From the NCBI GenBank assembly GCA_037140375.1, contig JBAXER010000030.1, positions 1-30,659 on the forward strand: DNA of 30,659 nucleotides. The letters are read 5' to 3'. The DNA is from WLMZ01 sp037140375 (GTDB lineage: Bacteria; Actinomycetota; Acidimicrobiia; Acidimicrobiales; Ilumatobacteraceae). Positions 1 to 8,293 of the stretch are shown one piece after another. The position numbers and the translations under genes were made by a program. The notes below the pieces were generated by a model. That model saw only the letters and a list, made by a program, of their open reading frames with translations, was not told the origin of the DNA and made no database searches. Within the stretch, counting starts at the first letter, position 1, and every line of letters starts with the position of its first letter.

Positions 1-358
1 TGATTGCGGGCTCCCACGGGTCGGTGGTTCGCACCTGGGTGACGGTGCCCGATGTGGGCGCAACCACGTTGGCTCCGCACCCGAATACATCGATGGCCTG
101 ATATCCGGCGTGCCTCGTGCCGTAGCTCACGTTGCGACCGGTGAATGGGAAGACGTAGGTCGGCGTCGGCACGAATGCAGCGGTTGTGGTGGGTGCCAGC
201 GAGGCGGTTGTGGCAGCGGCTGTCGTTGACGTTGTGGTTGTAGGGGCCGTGGTTGGTGTCGTGAGGGCTGCAGTGGCCACGGGGGCACTGGTGGGCGATG
301 GGCTGGTGCAGCCGACGCCTGCAACGGCACAGAACAGCAGCAAGCCGATGCGGCTCAC
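1..358 (-). CDS. Secreted lipoprotein with M23-type peptidase domain (partial)
   Basis: Only the first 119 residues are present; the 3' end runs off the left edge. The GTG start at 358 overlaps the stop of the upstream acyltransferase as GTGA, which supports both this start and translational coupling. Residues 1-17 look like a lipoprotein signal ending in a lipobox-like VGC (Cys17). A Thr/Ala/Pro linker follows (about 20-65), then the start of a fold resembling LytM/M23 endopeptidases: His83 and Asp90 lie in HAGYQAIDVFG, followed by VVAPTSGTV. In related actinobacterial proteins the equivalent His and Asp bind zinc and the enzyme cuts or binds peptidoglycan outside the membrane. The second zinc motif (HxH) would lie beyond the window, so catalytic competence cannot be judged. 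Confidence 0.8.
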   Translation of the reverse strand, partial: MSRIGLLLFCAVAGVGCTSPSPTSAPVATAALTTPTTAPTTTTSTTAAATTASLAPTTTAAFVPTPTYVFPFTGRNVSYGTRHAGYQAIDVFGCGANVVAPTSGTVTQVRTTDPWEPAI

Positions 359-1155
359 AGAGCGAGTTCGGTACGAAGCACTTCGAGTTCGGCAGCGATG
401 GCGTCGCGAGCGAGATCACGAAGCGTGTAGATATCGGCAACGGTCATGCCGGTGACCTCGATGGGTTCGAGCACCCGAACCTCGGCCACGCTGACACCAA
501 GGCGCCAATCGTTTGGACGCAGCGCTGAGTGACAGCCGCTGACTGCTACGGGCAAGATGGGCGTACCTGTTTCGATCGCCAGTCGGAATGCGCCGTTCTT
601 GAATTTTCCGAGCTCACCGGTCTTGCTGCGAGTGCCCTCGGGGAAGAACATCACGCTGACCTTTTTGCTCAGACGATCGGCGCATTGCCGCATGGCATCG
701 GTGGCGCTGCTGACCTCGCCGCGGGTGAGCCGAATATCGCCAGCCAGCGACATCTCCCATCCCATCACGGGGATCCTGAAGTTCTCGACTTTGCTGAGCC
801 ATTTCATCTCGAACGGAAGATGGCTGATGAGCAAGATGTCGACGAAAGACTCGTGGTTCGCCACCACGATGTACGGCCGCCGCGGATCGGTTGGGATGTT
901 GCCGCTCACGCGAAACTTCCACAACGGATTCAGACTGCACACGACTACACAGAGTTTGCGGAACAGATAGCCGGTCCAATAACGGCCCTTATCGAATGGC
1001 GCAGTGACCACACGAACGATGGTCATCAACGGAAGCCAGATGATCACGCCAAGTGCGATGACTAACCACGCCCACAGCGACAACACGGTGCGCACGACAG
1101 CGCCGCCGAGCAGACGTTCGCGACGCGATCGTTTTGTTGTGGGTGAATTTGGCAC
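355..1155 (-). CDS. plsC: 1-acyl-sn-glycerol-3-phosphate acyltransferase, PlsC-like
   Basis: This is a 266-residue lysophospholipid acyltransferase that would transfer an acyl chain to lysophosphatidic acid or a related lysolipid at the cytoplasmic membrane. A hydrophobic segment lies at residues 25-45. The catalytic NHxxxxD motif is present (NHESFVD, His101 and Asp106), as is the phosphate-binding FPEGTRS (171-177), and the proline motif TPILPVAVSG (198-207). Length is normal for the family. The start is GTG at 1155; no in-frame ATG is near. Its stop overlaps the start of the M23 lipoprotein gene, so the two are probably one transcript. The exact acceptor is not readable from sequence. Confidence 0.9.
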   Translation of the reverse strand: MPNSPTTKRSRRERLLGGAVVRTVLSLWAWLVIALGVIIWLPLMTIVRVVTAPFDKGRYWTGYLFRKLCVVVCSLNPLWKFRVSGNIPTDPRRPYIVVANHESFVDILLISHLPFEMKWLSKVENFRIPVMGWEMSLAGDIRLTRGEVSSATDAMRQCADRLSKKVSVMFFPEGTRSKTGELGKFKNGAFRLAIETGTPILPVAVSGCHSALRPNDWRLGVSVAEVRVLEPIEVTGMTVADIYTLRDLARDAIAAELEVLRTELAL

Positions 1156-1242
1156 GCATCTATGGTGCCATGCTCGACACTGTTTACAGGAGTCCGCCTG
1201 AACCGAGTCGACACGTTCCTTGCCTGCTACGGTTCCGTTTTT

Positions 1243-1258
1243 GCGCTTTTGTAAGCGC
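1243..1258 (+). promoter_or_regulatory. Small hairpin just upstream of the LPXTG gene's ribosome-binding site
   Basis: GCGCTT, a TTGT loop and AAGCGC form a perfect 6-bp stem in the 120-bp divergent gap between plsC and the LPXTG gene. It ends 5 bases before a strong Shine-Dalgarno (GAGGGGGA, 1263-1270). It could be a 5'-leader hairpin or an operator; the sequence alone does not decide. No convincing -35/-10 pair was seen in this gap. Confidence 0.3.
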
Positions 1259-1275
1259 CAACGAGGGGGATTTTC

Positions 1276-1896
1276 GTGTCCATTGCGGTTTCTATTGTTC
1301 GCCGGGCCGCTGTTGCCGTTGGCATTGTTGCCTCGGTCGTTGGCCTTGGTGCAACCACTGCGCAGGCTGGTAACCAGCCAACGCTGTCTGTGTCGGTCTC
1401 ATGCGACAGTCAGACTGGTCAGCAGGTCATCCACTGGTCGTACACCAACGTCGGCACTCGCAACGTATCACTATTTCGAAACTTCGATGCGTTCTCGGGG
1501 GTTCAGCTTGCTTCGGGTTCGATGATCTCTGTTCAACTGCAGATGTCTCCAGACGTGATCGCGCCGAGCGAAACCGCCACTGCCACGTCGTTTGCCACGC
1601 CCGATGCAGTTGGCACGGTCAACGTTGTCGTCCAGATTTTTGATGCTGGTATTGACAGATTCCTGAATGTGGCCGGCACTGCCACACTGACGGGTTGCGA
1701 AGTGCCAACCACCACGGCTGCACCAACCACTACTACTGCGGCACCAACCACTGTGGCGCCAACTACCACTGCTGCACCGGGGTCACAGGCCCCGCTGCCA
1801 GAGACCGGCGGCGACAACTCGTTGCTTCCAGTAGCGGCTGGGTTGCTGGGCACGGGTGTGGTGCTGCTCGCAGCGCGCCGTCGTCTCAACGCCTAA
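1276..1896 (+). CDS. LPXTG-anchored surface protein
   Basis: This 206-residue exported protein is predicted to be attached to the cell wall by sortase. It has an N-terminal signal peptide (about 1-31, ending AQA), a beta-rich region (35-140) with Cys43 and Cys141 that could pair, and a Thr/Ala/Pro linker (144-170). The C-terminus has LPETG at 174-178, then a hydrophobic segment (about 182-199) and the basic tail RRR, the classic sorting signal. The GTG start at 1276 is preceded by GAGGGGGA at 5-base spacing. The ectodomain was not recognised; its spacing and beta character suggest an adhesin or structural surface module, which is inference. No sortase gene lies in the window. Confidence 0.85.
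   Translation: MSIAVSIVRRAAVAVGIVASVVGLGATTAQAGNQPTLSVSVSCDSQTGQQVIHWSYTNVGTRNVSLFRNFDAFSGVQLASGSMISVQLQMSPDVIAPSETATATSFATPDAVGTVNVVVQIFDAGIDRFLNVAGTATLTGCEVPTTTAAPTTTTAAPTTVAPTTTAAPGSQAPLPETGGDNSLLPVAAGLLGTGVVLLAARRRLNA
1705..1778 (+). repeat. Degenerate repeats encoding a PTTTAA linker
   Basis: Imperfect repeats of a CCAACCACCACG-like unit encode successive PTTTAA-type blocks joining the ectodomain to the LPETG anchor. A similar but independent Thr/Ala stretch occurs in the M23 lipoprotein at the window start. Low complexity of this kind may vary in length between strains. Confidence 0.6.
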
Positions 1897-1914
1897 TCAC
1901 AGGCGCCGGGTTCG

Positions 1915-3174
1915 TTAGCGACGAGCGAACTCGGCGCGCTTGTGGGCGCGCGCGAAGATGGTTTTGAGGTAGGCGCCTTCGGCGAACTCAATCGGATGGT
2001 CAACGCCGTGGCCAGTACGCGCCACCTCGCTGATGCGGTGGCGGCTGCTCTCGGCGGCGAGATGAACCGCACCGAAGAACTCGACATCAGAGACTCGGCT
2101 TGAGCACGATGACTGAACAAGCAAGCCGCCGTCGTCGAGCAACTCAAGGGCCAATTTGGTGAGCCGCTTGTATGCGTTGAGTGCGCGATCGACATCGGCT
2201 TTGCGATGGGCGAACGACGGCGGATCAATGATGACGACATCGAAGCGTCGGTGTTGCTTGGACATCGTGCCCATGATCTCGAATGCGTCGCCAACCATCG
2301 TGGTGTGTTCGCACTTTTGCACGTTGGGGATGACCATGTTGTGCTGCATGTTGCGCAAGGCAGCCTCAATCGAGCCGGCGCTGATGTCGACGCTGATCAC
2401 CGATTTGGCTGCGCCCGCAGCGGCATAGACCGAGAAGCCCCCGGTGCTCGAGAACATATCGAGAACTCGGGCGTCACGGGAAAGCCCCCGAACGCGCGCT
2501 CGGTTCTCGCGCTGATCGAGAAAGTGCCCAGTCTTTTGGCCGAGCACGAGATCGGCTTCAAACGTGAGCCCGCTTTCGCGAAACAAGATCGGGCCGCTTG
2601 GCAATTCGCCAACGAGCGCTGATCCTTCGCGCAGACCGAACGTTTCTTGGCCGGCCACGTCGCGACTGAACCTCAAGATCACCGCGGTTGGACTCATCCG
2701 CTTTTGCAGTGCGGCAACGATGGCGCCGAGATGTGGAAGCCACGCTGTGCTGTAGAGCTTGATGACAAGCGTGCTGCCGTAACGATCGACCACGAGACCC
2801 GACATGGCGTCGTTCTCGCCATGGATCAAGCGATACGCCGTGGTGTCGCCGCGGGCAGTGATCACCCGGCGCTTGTCGATGGCATTGTCGACACATTGCA
2901 GCCACCACGCCGGGTTGATATTGGCGGGCTTGCCCTGATGCAGCACTCGCACGCGAATGGGTGACTCAGGGTCGTACAGACCAATTGCCACGAACTCGCG
3001 ATCAGCGTCGAAGATGACAGCAAGGTCGCCGGGGGCACCATCGTGACTGACCGAAACGACCGATCCATCGAACACCCAGGGGTGGCCGCCTTGGATTTGG
3101 CGGACGGCATCTTTGGTCACGCGCACGGCGAGACGGCGGGTGGATGGTGGCGGAACCTGATCAAGAACGTTCAT
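1915..3174 (-). CDS. rlmI: RlmI-like 23S rRNA methyltransferase (PUA plus SAM domain)
   Basis: This 419-residue class I SAM-dependent methyltransferase resembles E. coli RlmI, which makes m5C1962 in 23S rRNA. The N-terminus (about 14-85) is PUA-like. The central block has KTGHFLDQR (214-222) and the SAM-binding motif around DMFSSTGGFS (239-248). IIDPPSF (315-321) and SSCSS with Cys357 are the substrate and catalytic motifs of the m5C family. ATG at 3174 gives a full-length protein. It is convergent with the LPXTG gene, with 18 bp between stops and no obvious terminator. Family membership is firm; the exact rRNA site is by analogy. Confidence 0.85.
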   Translation of the reverse strand: MNVLDQVPPPSTRRLAVRVTKDAVRQIQGGHPWVFDGSVVSVSHDGAPGDLAVIFDADREFVAIGLYDPESPIRVRVLHQGKPANINPAWWLQCVDNAIDKRRVITARGDTTAYRLIHGENDAMSGLVVDRYGSTLVIKLYSTAWLPHLGAIVAALQKRMSPTAVILRFSRDVAGQETFGLREGSALVGELPSGPILFRESGLTFEADLVLGQKTGHFLDQRENRARVRGLSRDARVLDMFSSTGGFSVYAAAGAAKSVISVDISAGSIEAALRNMQHNMVIPNVQKCEHTTMVGDAFEIMGTMSKQHRRFDVVIIDPPSFAHRKADVDRALNAYKRLTKLALELLDDGGLLVQSSCSSRVSDVEFFGAVHLAAESSRHRISEVARTGHGVDHPIEFAEGAYLKTIFARAHKRAEFARR

Positions 3175-3317
3175 GGCGCATGCATCATGCCTGACGAACG
3201 TGAGTGGTCGGCGCGATTTTGCCTACAACTCGGCACGGGTACCGGCTTGGCTAGTGTTATCGACAACTGCGCCGACACGTTCGTCGCGCATCCATTTCGC
3301 TCACCAAGGGGCAGCTC

Positions 3318-4406
3318 ATGGCACACAAGGTTCAAGGCATCATCGCGCGGGGCAAAGGCCAACCGGTTGAGCTCACCACCATCGTCGTGCCCAACCCAGG
3401 CCCGGGCGAAGCGTTGGTTCAGGTGCAGGCATGCGGTGTGTGCCACACCGACCTGCATTACCGCGAGGGCGGCATTAACGACGACTTCCCATTCCTGCTC
3501 GGCCATGAGGCAGCAGGCATCGTTGAGGCCGTTGGCCCCAATGTCACCAACGTGAAGCCTGGCGATTTTGTGGTGCTCAACTGGCGTGCCGTATGCGGCA
3601 ACTGCCGTTCGTGCCTGCGCGGTAAGCCCCAATTCTGCTTCAGCACCTTCAACGCAACACAGAAGATGACCCTGCTCGACGGCACGCCGCTGGCTCCTGC
3701 ACTCGGCATCGGCGCGTTCGCCGAGAAGACGCTGGTGTCGGCTGGCCAGTGCACGCCGGTGAATCCCAAGGCATCACCAGCCGTTGCGGGTCTGCTTGGT
3801 TGCGGCGTCATGGCCGGCCTCGGAGCGGCGATGCTCACCGGCGAAGTGCAGCGGGGCTACAGCGTTGCGGTGTTTGGCTGCGGCGGCGTGGGCAACGCAG
3901 CCATCGCTGGTGCGCGACTTGCTGGGGCCACCACCATCATCGGTGTCGATCTCGATGACCGCAAGCTCGAGTGGGCGCGCCAGTTCGGTGCCACGCACAC
4001 AGTGAACGCCAGCACCACCGAACCCATTGCTGCAATTCAGGCAGCAACAAACGGCAACGGTGCCGACGTGTGCATCGAGGCCGTTGGCCATCCCGAAGTT
4101 CTGCGTCAGGCGTTTTATGCCCGCGACCTCGCTGGCACCGTGGTGCAGGTGGGTGTGCCCACCCCCGACATGATCATGCCCAACATTCCGATGATCGACT
4201 TCTTTGGTCGCGGCGGAACGATGAAGCCAAGTTGGTACGGCGATTGCCTGCCGAGCCGCGACTTTCCGCTGCTCGTCGACCTGCACTTGCAGGGCCGCTT
4301 GCCACTCGAAGATTTCGTCACCGAGACCATTGCTCTTGGCGATGTCGAGGAAGCCTTCCATCGCATGGAGCGTGGCGAGGTGTTGCGCAGCGTGGTTCTG
4401 CTGTGA
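3318..4406 (+). CDS. mscR: S-(hydroxymethyl)mycothiol dehydrogenase (mycothiol-dependent formaldehyde dehydrogenase)
   Basis: This 362-residue zinc-dependent medium-chain dehydrogenase oxidises the adduct of formaldehyde and mycothiol with NAD+, giving S-formylmycothiol. The catalytic zinc region is CGVCHTDLHYREGG (Cys42) and GHEAAG (His63, Glu64). The structural zinc cysteines are 93, 96, 99 and 107. The Rossmann motif is FGCGGVGNAAIAGA (about 185-198). Near-colinear similarity from memory to mycobacterial MscR, including LNWRAVCG, FNATQKMTL and SSWYGDCLP-like blocks, separates it from generic alcohol dehydrogenases. It implies mycothiol is the cell's low-molecular-weight thiol. The RBS AAGGGG lies upstream of the ATG. 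The stop overlaps the next gene (GTGA). Confidence 0.92.
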   Translation: MAHKVQGIIARGKGQPVELTTIVVPNPGPGEALVQVQACGVCHTDLHYREGGINDDFPFLLGHEAAGIVEAVGPNVTNVKPGDFVVLNWRAVCGNCRSCLRGKPQFCFSTFNATQKMTLLDGTPLAPALGIGAFAEKTLVSAGQCTPVNPKASPAVAGLLGCGVMAGLGAAMLTGEVQRGYSVAVFGCGGVGNAAIAGARLAGATTIIGVDLDDRKLEWARQFGATHTVNASTTEPIAAIQAATNGNGADVCIEAVGHPEVLRQAFYARDLAGTVVQVGVPTPDMIMPNIPMIDFFGRGGTMKPSWYGDCLPSRDFPLLVDLHLQGRLPLEDFVTETIALGDVEEAFHRMERGEVLRSVVLL

Positions 4407-5020
4407 TCGAACTGGTGACTACGTCGGGCATCTTTGCGCTCGACGGCGGAGAGTGGGAAGTAACCAACAACATTTGGCTGGTCGGAAACGATCGCGAGGT
4501 CATCATCATCGATGCGGCTCACGATGCAGCGCCCATCGTGCAAGCGGTCAACGGCCGGCGCGTGAAAGCGATCGCATTGAGCCACGGCCACAACGATCAC
4601 ATCAACGCGGCACTCGCTCTGCAAGATGTCGTCGACGCGCCAATCCTGTTGCACCCCGACGATCTCATGCTGTGGCATGTGATCTACCCCGACCGTGACC
4701 CCGACGGATGGCTCACCGACGGCGGGCTACTCACCGTTGGCGGTGCCGAGTTGGGTGTGCTGCACACGCCGGGTCATTCGCCCGGCGGATGCTGTTTTCA
4801 TGTGGCAGGTGGATGCGCCGATGGCACCGACGCGGTGTTTAGCGGCGACACGCTGTTCTGTGGTGGGCCGGGAGCCACGGGTCGCAGCTTCAGCGATTAC
4901 GAAACGATCGTTGCCTCAATTCGCCAACGCCTGTTCACCTTGCCGTCCAGCACGGTGGTGCATACCGGTCATGGCGACAGCACAACCATCGGCGCCGAGG
5001 CCGAGGCACTGCGCGAGTAG
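4403..5020 (+). CDS. Metallo-beta-lactamase-fold hydrolase paired with mscR
   Basis: This 205-residue MBL-fold (glyoxalase II-like) protein has the metal-binding motif HGHNDH (61-66), then His125 in HTPGHSPG, Asp149 in SGDTLF and His190 in HTGHGD, the full ligand set for a dinuclear site. The GTG start at 4403 overlaps the mscR stop by 4 bases; an upstream in-frame extension back to 3971 would run through mscR and is not real. Actinobacteria often carry an MBL protein directly after mscR. Coupling suggests it hydrolyses S-formylmycothiol or a related thioester, completing formaldehyde oxidation to formate. That substrate is inference; the fold is seen. Confidence 0.88.
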   Translation: MIELVTTSGIFALDGGEWEVTNNIWLVGNDREVIIIDAAHDAAPIVQAVNGRRVKAIALSHGHNDHINAALALQDVVDAPILLHPDDLMLWHVIYPDRDPDGWLTDGGLLTVGGAELGVLHTPGHSPGGCCFHVAGGCADGTDAVFSGDTLFCGGPGATGRSFSDYETIVASIRQRLFTLPSSTVVHTGHGDSTTIGAEAEALRE

Positions 5021-5048
5021 CACGGTGGGCGATCAGTAGCATCGGGCG

Positions 5049-6281
5049 ATGACCATCTCCACGATGCGCGACGAAGCCCACGACTATCTCAGCGATGCCG
5101 TTGCGCTGCGGCGCCAGCTGCATCAGTGGCCCGAGCTGGGCAACGATCTGCCCATCACCCGCGAGGCGGTGTTGTCATCGCTCGAGGGCTTGCCGCTCGA
5201 CCTGAAACTGCACACGAGCACCTCGGGAATCAGCGCAATGCTCACCGGCGGCAAGCCGGGTCCAACCATCTTGCTGCGCGGTGACATGGATGCGCTGGCC
5301 ATGCCCGAAGACACCGATCTTGATTTCAGCTCGAAGGTAGATGGGTGCATGCACGCCTGCGGCCACGACACGCACACAGCGATGCTGGTGGGTGCAGCAA
5401 AGATGCTCACGGCACATCGCAGCGAGCTGGCCGGCCGGGTGTTGTTTATGTTTCAGCCTGGCGAGGAAGGCCACGGCGGAGCGCGATACATGTTGCAAGA
5501 GGGCCTGTTGAATGTCGATCCATTGGCCGATGGCACGCCGTCGCCAGTCACCGGCGCGTTCGCGTTGCACATCACCAGCTCAATGCCGGTTGGGATGGTC
5601 AGCACTCGAGGTGGAGCCATCATGGCGTCGAGCGACCGACTCATCATCACGGTTCATGGCCGCGGTGGTCATGCCAGCGAGCCGCATCGCGCGCTTGACC
5701 CCATTCCTGTGGCGTGCGAAATCGTGCAGGCGATGCAGATGATGGTTACCCGCAGCATCGATGTCTTCGATCCGTCCATTGTCACCGTCGGTCGAATCAC
5801 CGCTGGCACCACCAACAACGTGATTCCCGAATCGGCGGAAATCGAAGGCACCATTCGCGCCGTGAGCGAGCGCACTCGATCGAAAGTGCATGCCGGCATC
5901 CAACGCGTCGCCGAGGGCGTTGCTGCCGCACACGATGCCACGGTCACCGTAGAGATTCGCTTGGGCTATCCAGTCACCTCAAACAACACCGACTTCGCTG
6001 CCTTTGCAACTGGTGTTGCAGGTGAGGTCATCGGAGCCAACCGGGTCAGGCAGATGCCCAACCCGGTGATGGGCGCTGAAGATTTCAGTTACGTGCTCGA
6101 AGCCGTACCCGGCGCGATGATGTTCCTCGGCGGAACGGCTGCGGGCAAGAACCCTGCCACTGCCGCACCGAACCACAGCAACCGCGTGATGTTCGATGAG
6201 CAAGCAATGGTGTCGGGAATGGCGTTGTACACCGCTGTTGCCATGCGCCATCTCGATCCCACTTCTTGGCTTGATGTTTGA
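5049..6281 (+). CDS. M20 family metallo-amidohydrolase
   Basis: This 410-residue M20D-type peptidase belongs to the group of N-acyl-amino-acid amidohydrolases, hippurate hydrolases and IAA-amino-acid hydrolases. Metal and catalytic motifs are RGDMDAL (77-83), HACGHDTHTAM (102-112, with metal-binding Cys104 and His106), and PGEEGHGGARYM (137-148, with Glu139/140). The dimerisation-domain motif GRGGHAS and C-terminal MGAEDFS are also present. The bound Cys is typical of the M20D subgroup. It begins 28 bp after the MBL gene on the same strand and may be co-transcribed, but no functional link is evident. The N-acyl substrate cannot be told from sequence. Confidence 0.88.
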   Translation: MTISTMRDEAHDYLSDAVALRRQLHQWPELGNDLPITREAVLSSLEGLPLDLKLHTSTSGISAMLTGGKPGPTILLRGDMDALAMPEDTDLDFSSKVDGCMHACGHDTHTAMLVGAAKMLTAHRSELAGRVLFMFQPGEEGHGGARYMLQEGLLNVDPLADGTPSPVTGAFALHITSSMPVGMVSTRGGAIMASSDRLIITVHGRGGHASEPHRALDPIPVACEIVQAMQMMVTRSIDVFDPSIVTVGRITAGTTNNVIPESAEIEGTIRAVSERTRSKVHAGIQRVAEGVAAAHDATVTVEIRLGYPVTSNNTDFAAFATGVAGEVIGANRVRQMPNPVMGAEDFSYVLEAVPGAMMFLGGTAAGKNPATAAPNHSNRVMFDEQAMVSGMALYTAVAMRHLDPTSWLDV

Positions 6282-6326
6282 TGTGCTCTCACCCGACTCT
6301 TACACGAGAAATGTTGACTAGTACCC

Positions 6327-7724
6327 ATGCCACCGAACACCCGACAGGCTCCACGCCCCCGCACGCCTGAGCGTGGCCCTGCACGAGCCCTGCCTCGTCC
6401 TCGCCCGTCGGCGTTGTTCGGCACCGATATCTGGATCATCGCCGCCGCGTACGTTGCTTGCGTGTTTGGCCTGTGGGCTTGGCATGGTGGCGTTTCTGCG
6501 CTCACCAACAACTGGCTCGACGGCTGGCTGTCGCTCTCGCAGCTCTCTGGTTTGTTGGCGTCGGCATGCGGCCTGTTTGGTGTGGTGCTCATCGCTCGCC
6601 CCCGCACGCTCGAACGTCACCTTGGTCTCGACAAGATGTTCGTGTGGCATCGCTACCTCGGCGAGAGCATGGCCGTGCTTCTCGCTGTGCACATCGTCTC
6701 GGCAGTCATCGCCGGTACCGCCGATGGCACTGGCGTGTGGGCGGTCATCCGCAACTACACAGGTCGTCAGCCCTACATGGCCATGGCCACCGTCGGTGGA
6801 TTACTCATCTTCGTGGTCACGATTACGTCGCTGAAGTCGATCCGTCGGCAGATGTCGTACGAAACCTGGTACTTCGTTCACCTCACCGCCTACGTAGCGC
6901 TCGCCGTGTCGTTCGGTCACGAGATTGTCCTTGGCAATGACTTTGCTGACGACAAAGTTGCCCGTTGGTTTTGGGTCGCCATTCACGTTGGCGTGTTAGC
7001 CGCTGTGTTGTCGGGTCGCTGGGGTCGCACCATCATGTCGGTGTTGCGTCCACTGCGAGTTGAGTCGGTCGTTCCACTCGGCGCCGACATCAGCGCCATC
7101 ACGTTGGGTGGCCCAGGGTTGAACCGTCTCGAAGCTCATGGCGGTCAGTTCTGCATGCTGCGCCCACTTCGCCCTGGGCTGTGGTGGCAAAGCCATCCGT
7201 TCTCATTGTCCGCGGCGCCCACTACTCGTGGATTGCGTTTCACGATTAAAGATCGCGGCGACGCCAGCGGAGTGATCAACAGCTTGAAGGTTGGAACCCG
7301 CGTAGCGGTCGAAGGGCCCTATGGCGTTGCGACCCCCGACGTTGCTGTTGGCTCAAAAGTGTTGTGCATTGTGGGCGGAGTCGGTGTGGCCCCAGCACGG
7401 GCGATGCTCGAACTGCTGACGCCCGATCAGCAGCCGATCGTGCTCTACCGAGCGCGATCAAAGGAAGACCTCGTGCACCTCGATGAGATGCAGCAGATCG
7501 CTCAGTCACTGCGCGGCGAGGTCCTCACGCTCGTTGGCCCATCAGTTTCGCTCGCCGTGAAGGACCCGTTTAGCGGTGATTCGCTGGTCCGAGCAATCCC
7601 TGATGTCGCCGAGCGCACGGTCTTCGTGTGCGGCCCCGATTCGCTCGTGCACGCCGCACGTCGGGGACTCAAAGCAGCCGGCGTACCAACGGAAAATGTT
7701 CACTTCGAAATGGTTTGGTGGTAA
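6327..7724 (+). CDS. Ferric-reductase-like membrane flavoprotein (FRE/NOX-type oxidoreductase)
   Basis: This 465-residue membrane oxidoreductase has an Arg/Pro-rich cytoplasmic N-terminus (1-30) and about six membrane segments (35-240). Histidines 108, 122, 185 and 198 suit bis-haem ligation. The C-terminal half is a ferredoxin-reductase module: HPFSLSAAP (290-298) for FAD, EGPYG (329-333), VGGVGVAPARAML (349-361) for NAD(P)H and VFVCGPDSL near the end. It would move electrons from cytoplasmic NAD(P)H across the membrane. It is the first gene of a three-gene set with the FMN-binding protein and ApbE, the likely acceptor system. The terminal acceptor (iron, quinone or other) is unknown. Confidence 0.87.
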   Translation: MPPNTRQAPRPRTPERGPARALPRPRPSALFGTDIWIIAAAYVACVFGLWAWHGGVSALTNNWLDGWLSLSQLSGLLASACGLFGVVLIARPRTLERHLGLDKMFVWHRYLGESMAVLLAVHIVSAVIAGTADGTGVWAVIRNYTGRQPYMAMATVGGLLIFVVTITSLKSIRRQMSYETWYFVHLTAYVALAVSFGHEIVLGNDFADDKVARWFWVAIHVGVLAAVLSGRWGRTIMSVLRPLRVESVVPLGADISAITLGGPGLNRLEAHGGQFCMLRPLRPGLWWQSHPFSLSAAPTTRGLRFTIKDRGDASGVINSLKVGTRVAVEGPYGVATPDVAVGSKVLCIVGGVGVAPARAMLELLTPDQQPIVLYRARSKEDLVHLDEMQQIAQSLRGEVLTLVGPSVSLAVKDPFSGDSLVRAIPDVAERTVFVCGPDSLVHAARRGLKAAGVPTENVHFEMVWW

Positions 7725-7726
7725 CC

Positions 7727-8293
7727 GTGAAACAACAAACTCCAGTCTCTCTGGCACGTCGCGTGTGGCCAGCGCTTGCAGTGGCAGGTGCGTCGGCTGC
7801 ATTCGTGTCGGCCCTTGATCACCCAACGCAGTTCGCCACCGACACGGTGTCACTCACCGGGGCTGTCGATCCAAACACGCCAGCCACGCTGGTTTCAGTT
7901 CCGGCTCTCGCGACCACCACGGTCGCGCCTGTGCCAGTAGACCCAGCCGCTCCTGCGCCAGTTGCCACCGTGCCACCAGTGCCATCTACCGCACCGCCTG
8001 CTGTCGCTGCGCCCGCGTGCGGCGCACCGATTGCCGGACCCGTGGTCAACACTCGTTGGGGCCCAGTGCAGGTGCAGGCCGGCCTCACCCCTGATCGCGT
8101 GGTGTGCGATGTGTCTGCTCTGCAGACTCCAAACAGCCACAACCGTTCGGTGCGCATCAACAACTACGCCAAGCCCATTCTTCATGACCGAGTTCTCTCT
8201 GCCGGCAACGCTCGAATCAATGGTGTCTCTGGAGCAACCATCACCTCGCGTGGCTATGTGGCCTCGCTGCAGTACATCCTCGACCACGCCTGA
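7727..8293 (+). CDS. Membrane-anchored FMN-binding domain protein
   Basis: This 188-residue protein starts at GTG 7727, 2 bp after the upstream stop. A hydrophobic anchor or signal spans residues 13-30, followed by an Ala/Pro/Thr/Val linker (40-97). The FMN_bind domain (about 100-188) ends in NGVSGATITS, the site where ApbE joins FMN through a phosphoester to threonine (Thr171) in RnfG/NqrC-type proteins. The usual Asp six residues before that Thr is Asn165 here. It would carry electrons outside the membrane, received from the reductase encoded just upstream. Its stop overlaps the apbE start (TGATG), a strong sign of joint function. Confidence 0.87.
   Translation: MKQQTPVSLARRVWPALAVAGASAAFVSALDHPTQFATDTVSLTGAVDPNTPATLVSVPALATTTVAPVPVDPAAPAPVATVPPVPSTAPPAVAAPACGAPIAGPVVNTRWGPVQVQAGLTPDRVVCDVSALQTPNSHNRSVRINNYAKPILHDRVLSAGNARINGVSGATITSRGYVASLQYILDHA

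Noticed and set aside
3971..4402. An in-frame upstream extension of the MBL-fold gene into mscR
   Set aside because: It overlaps coding sequence of mscR in another frame; the translated part is Arg/His-rich and unlike any MBL N-terminus.
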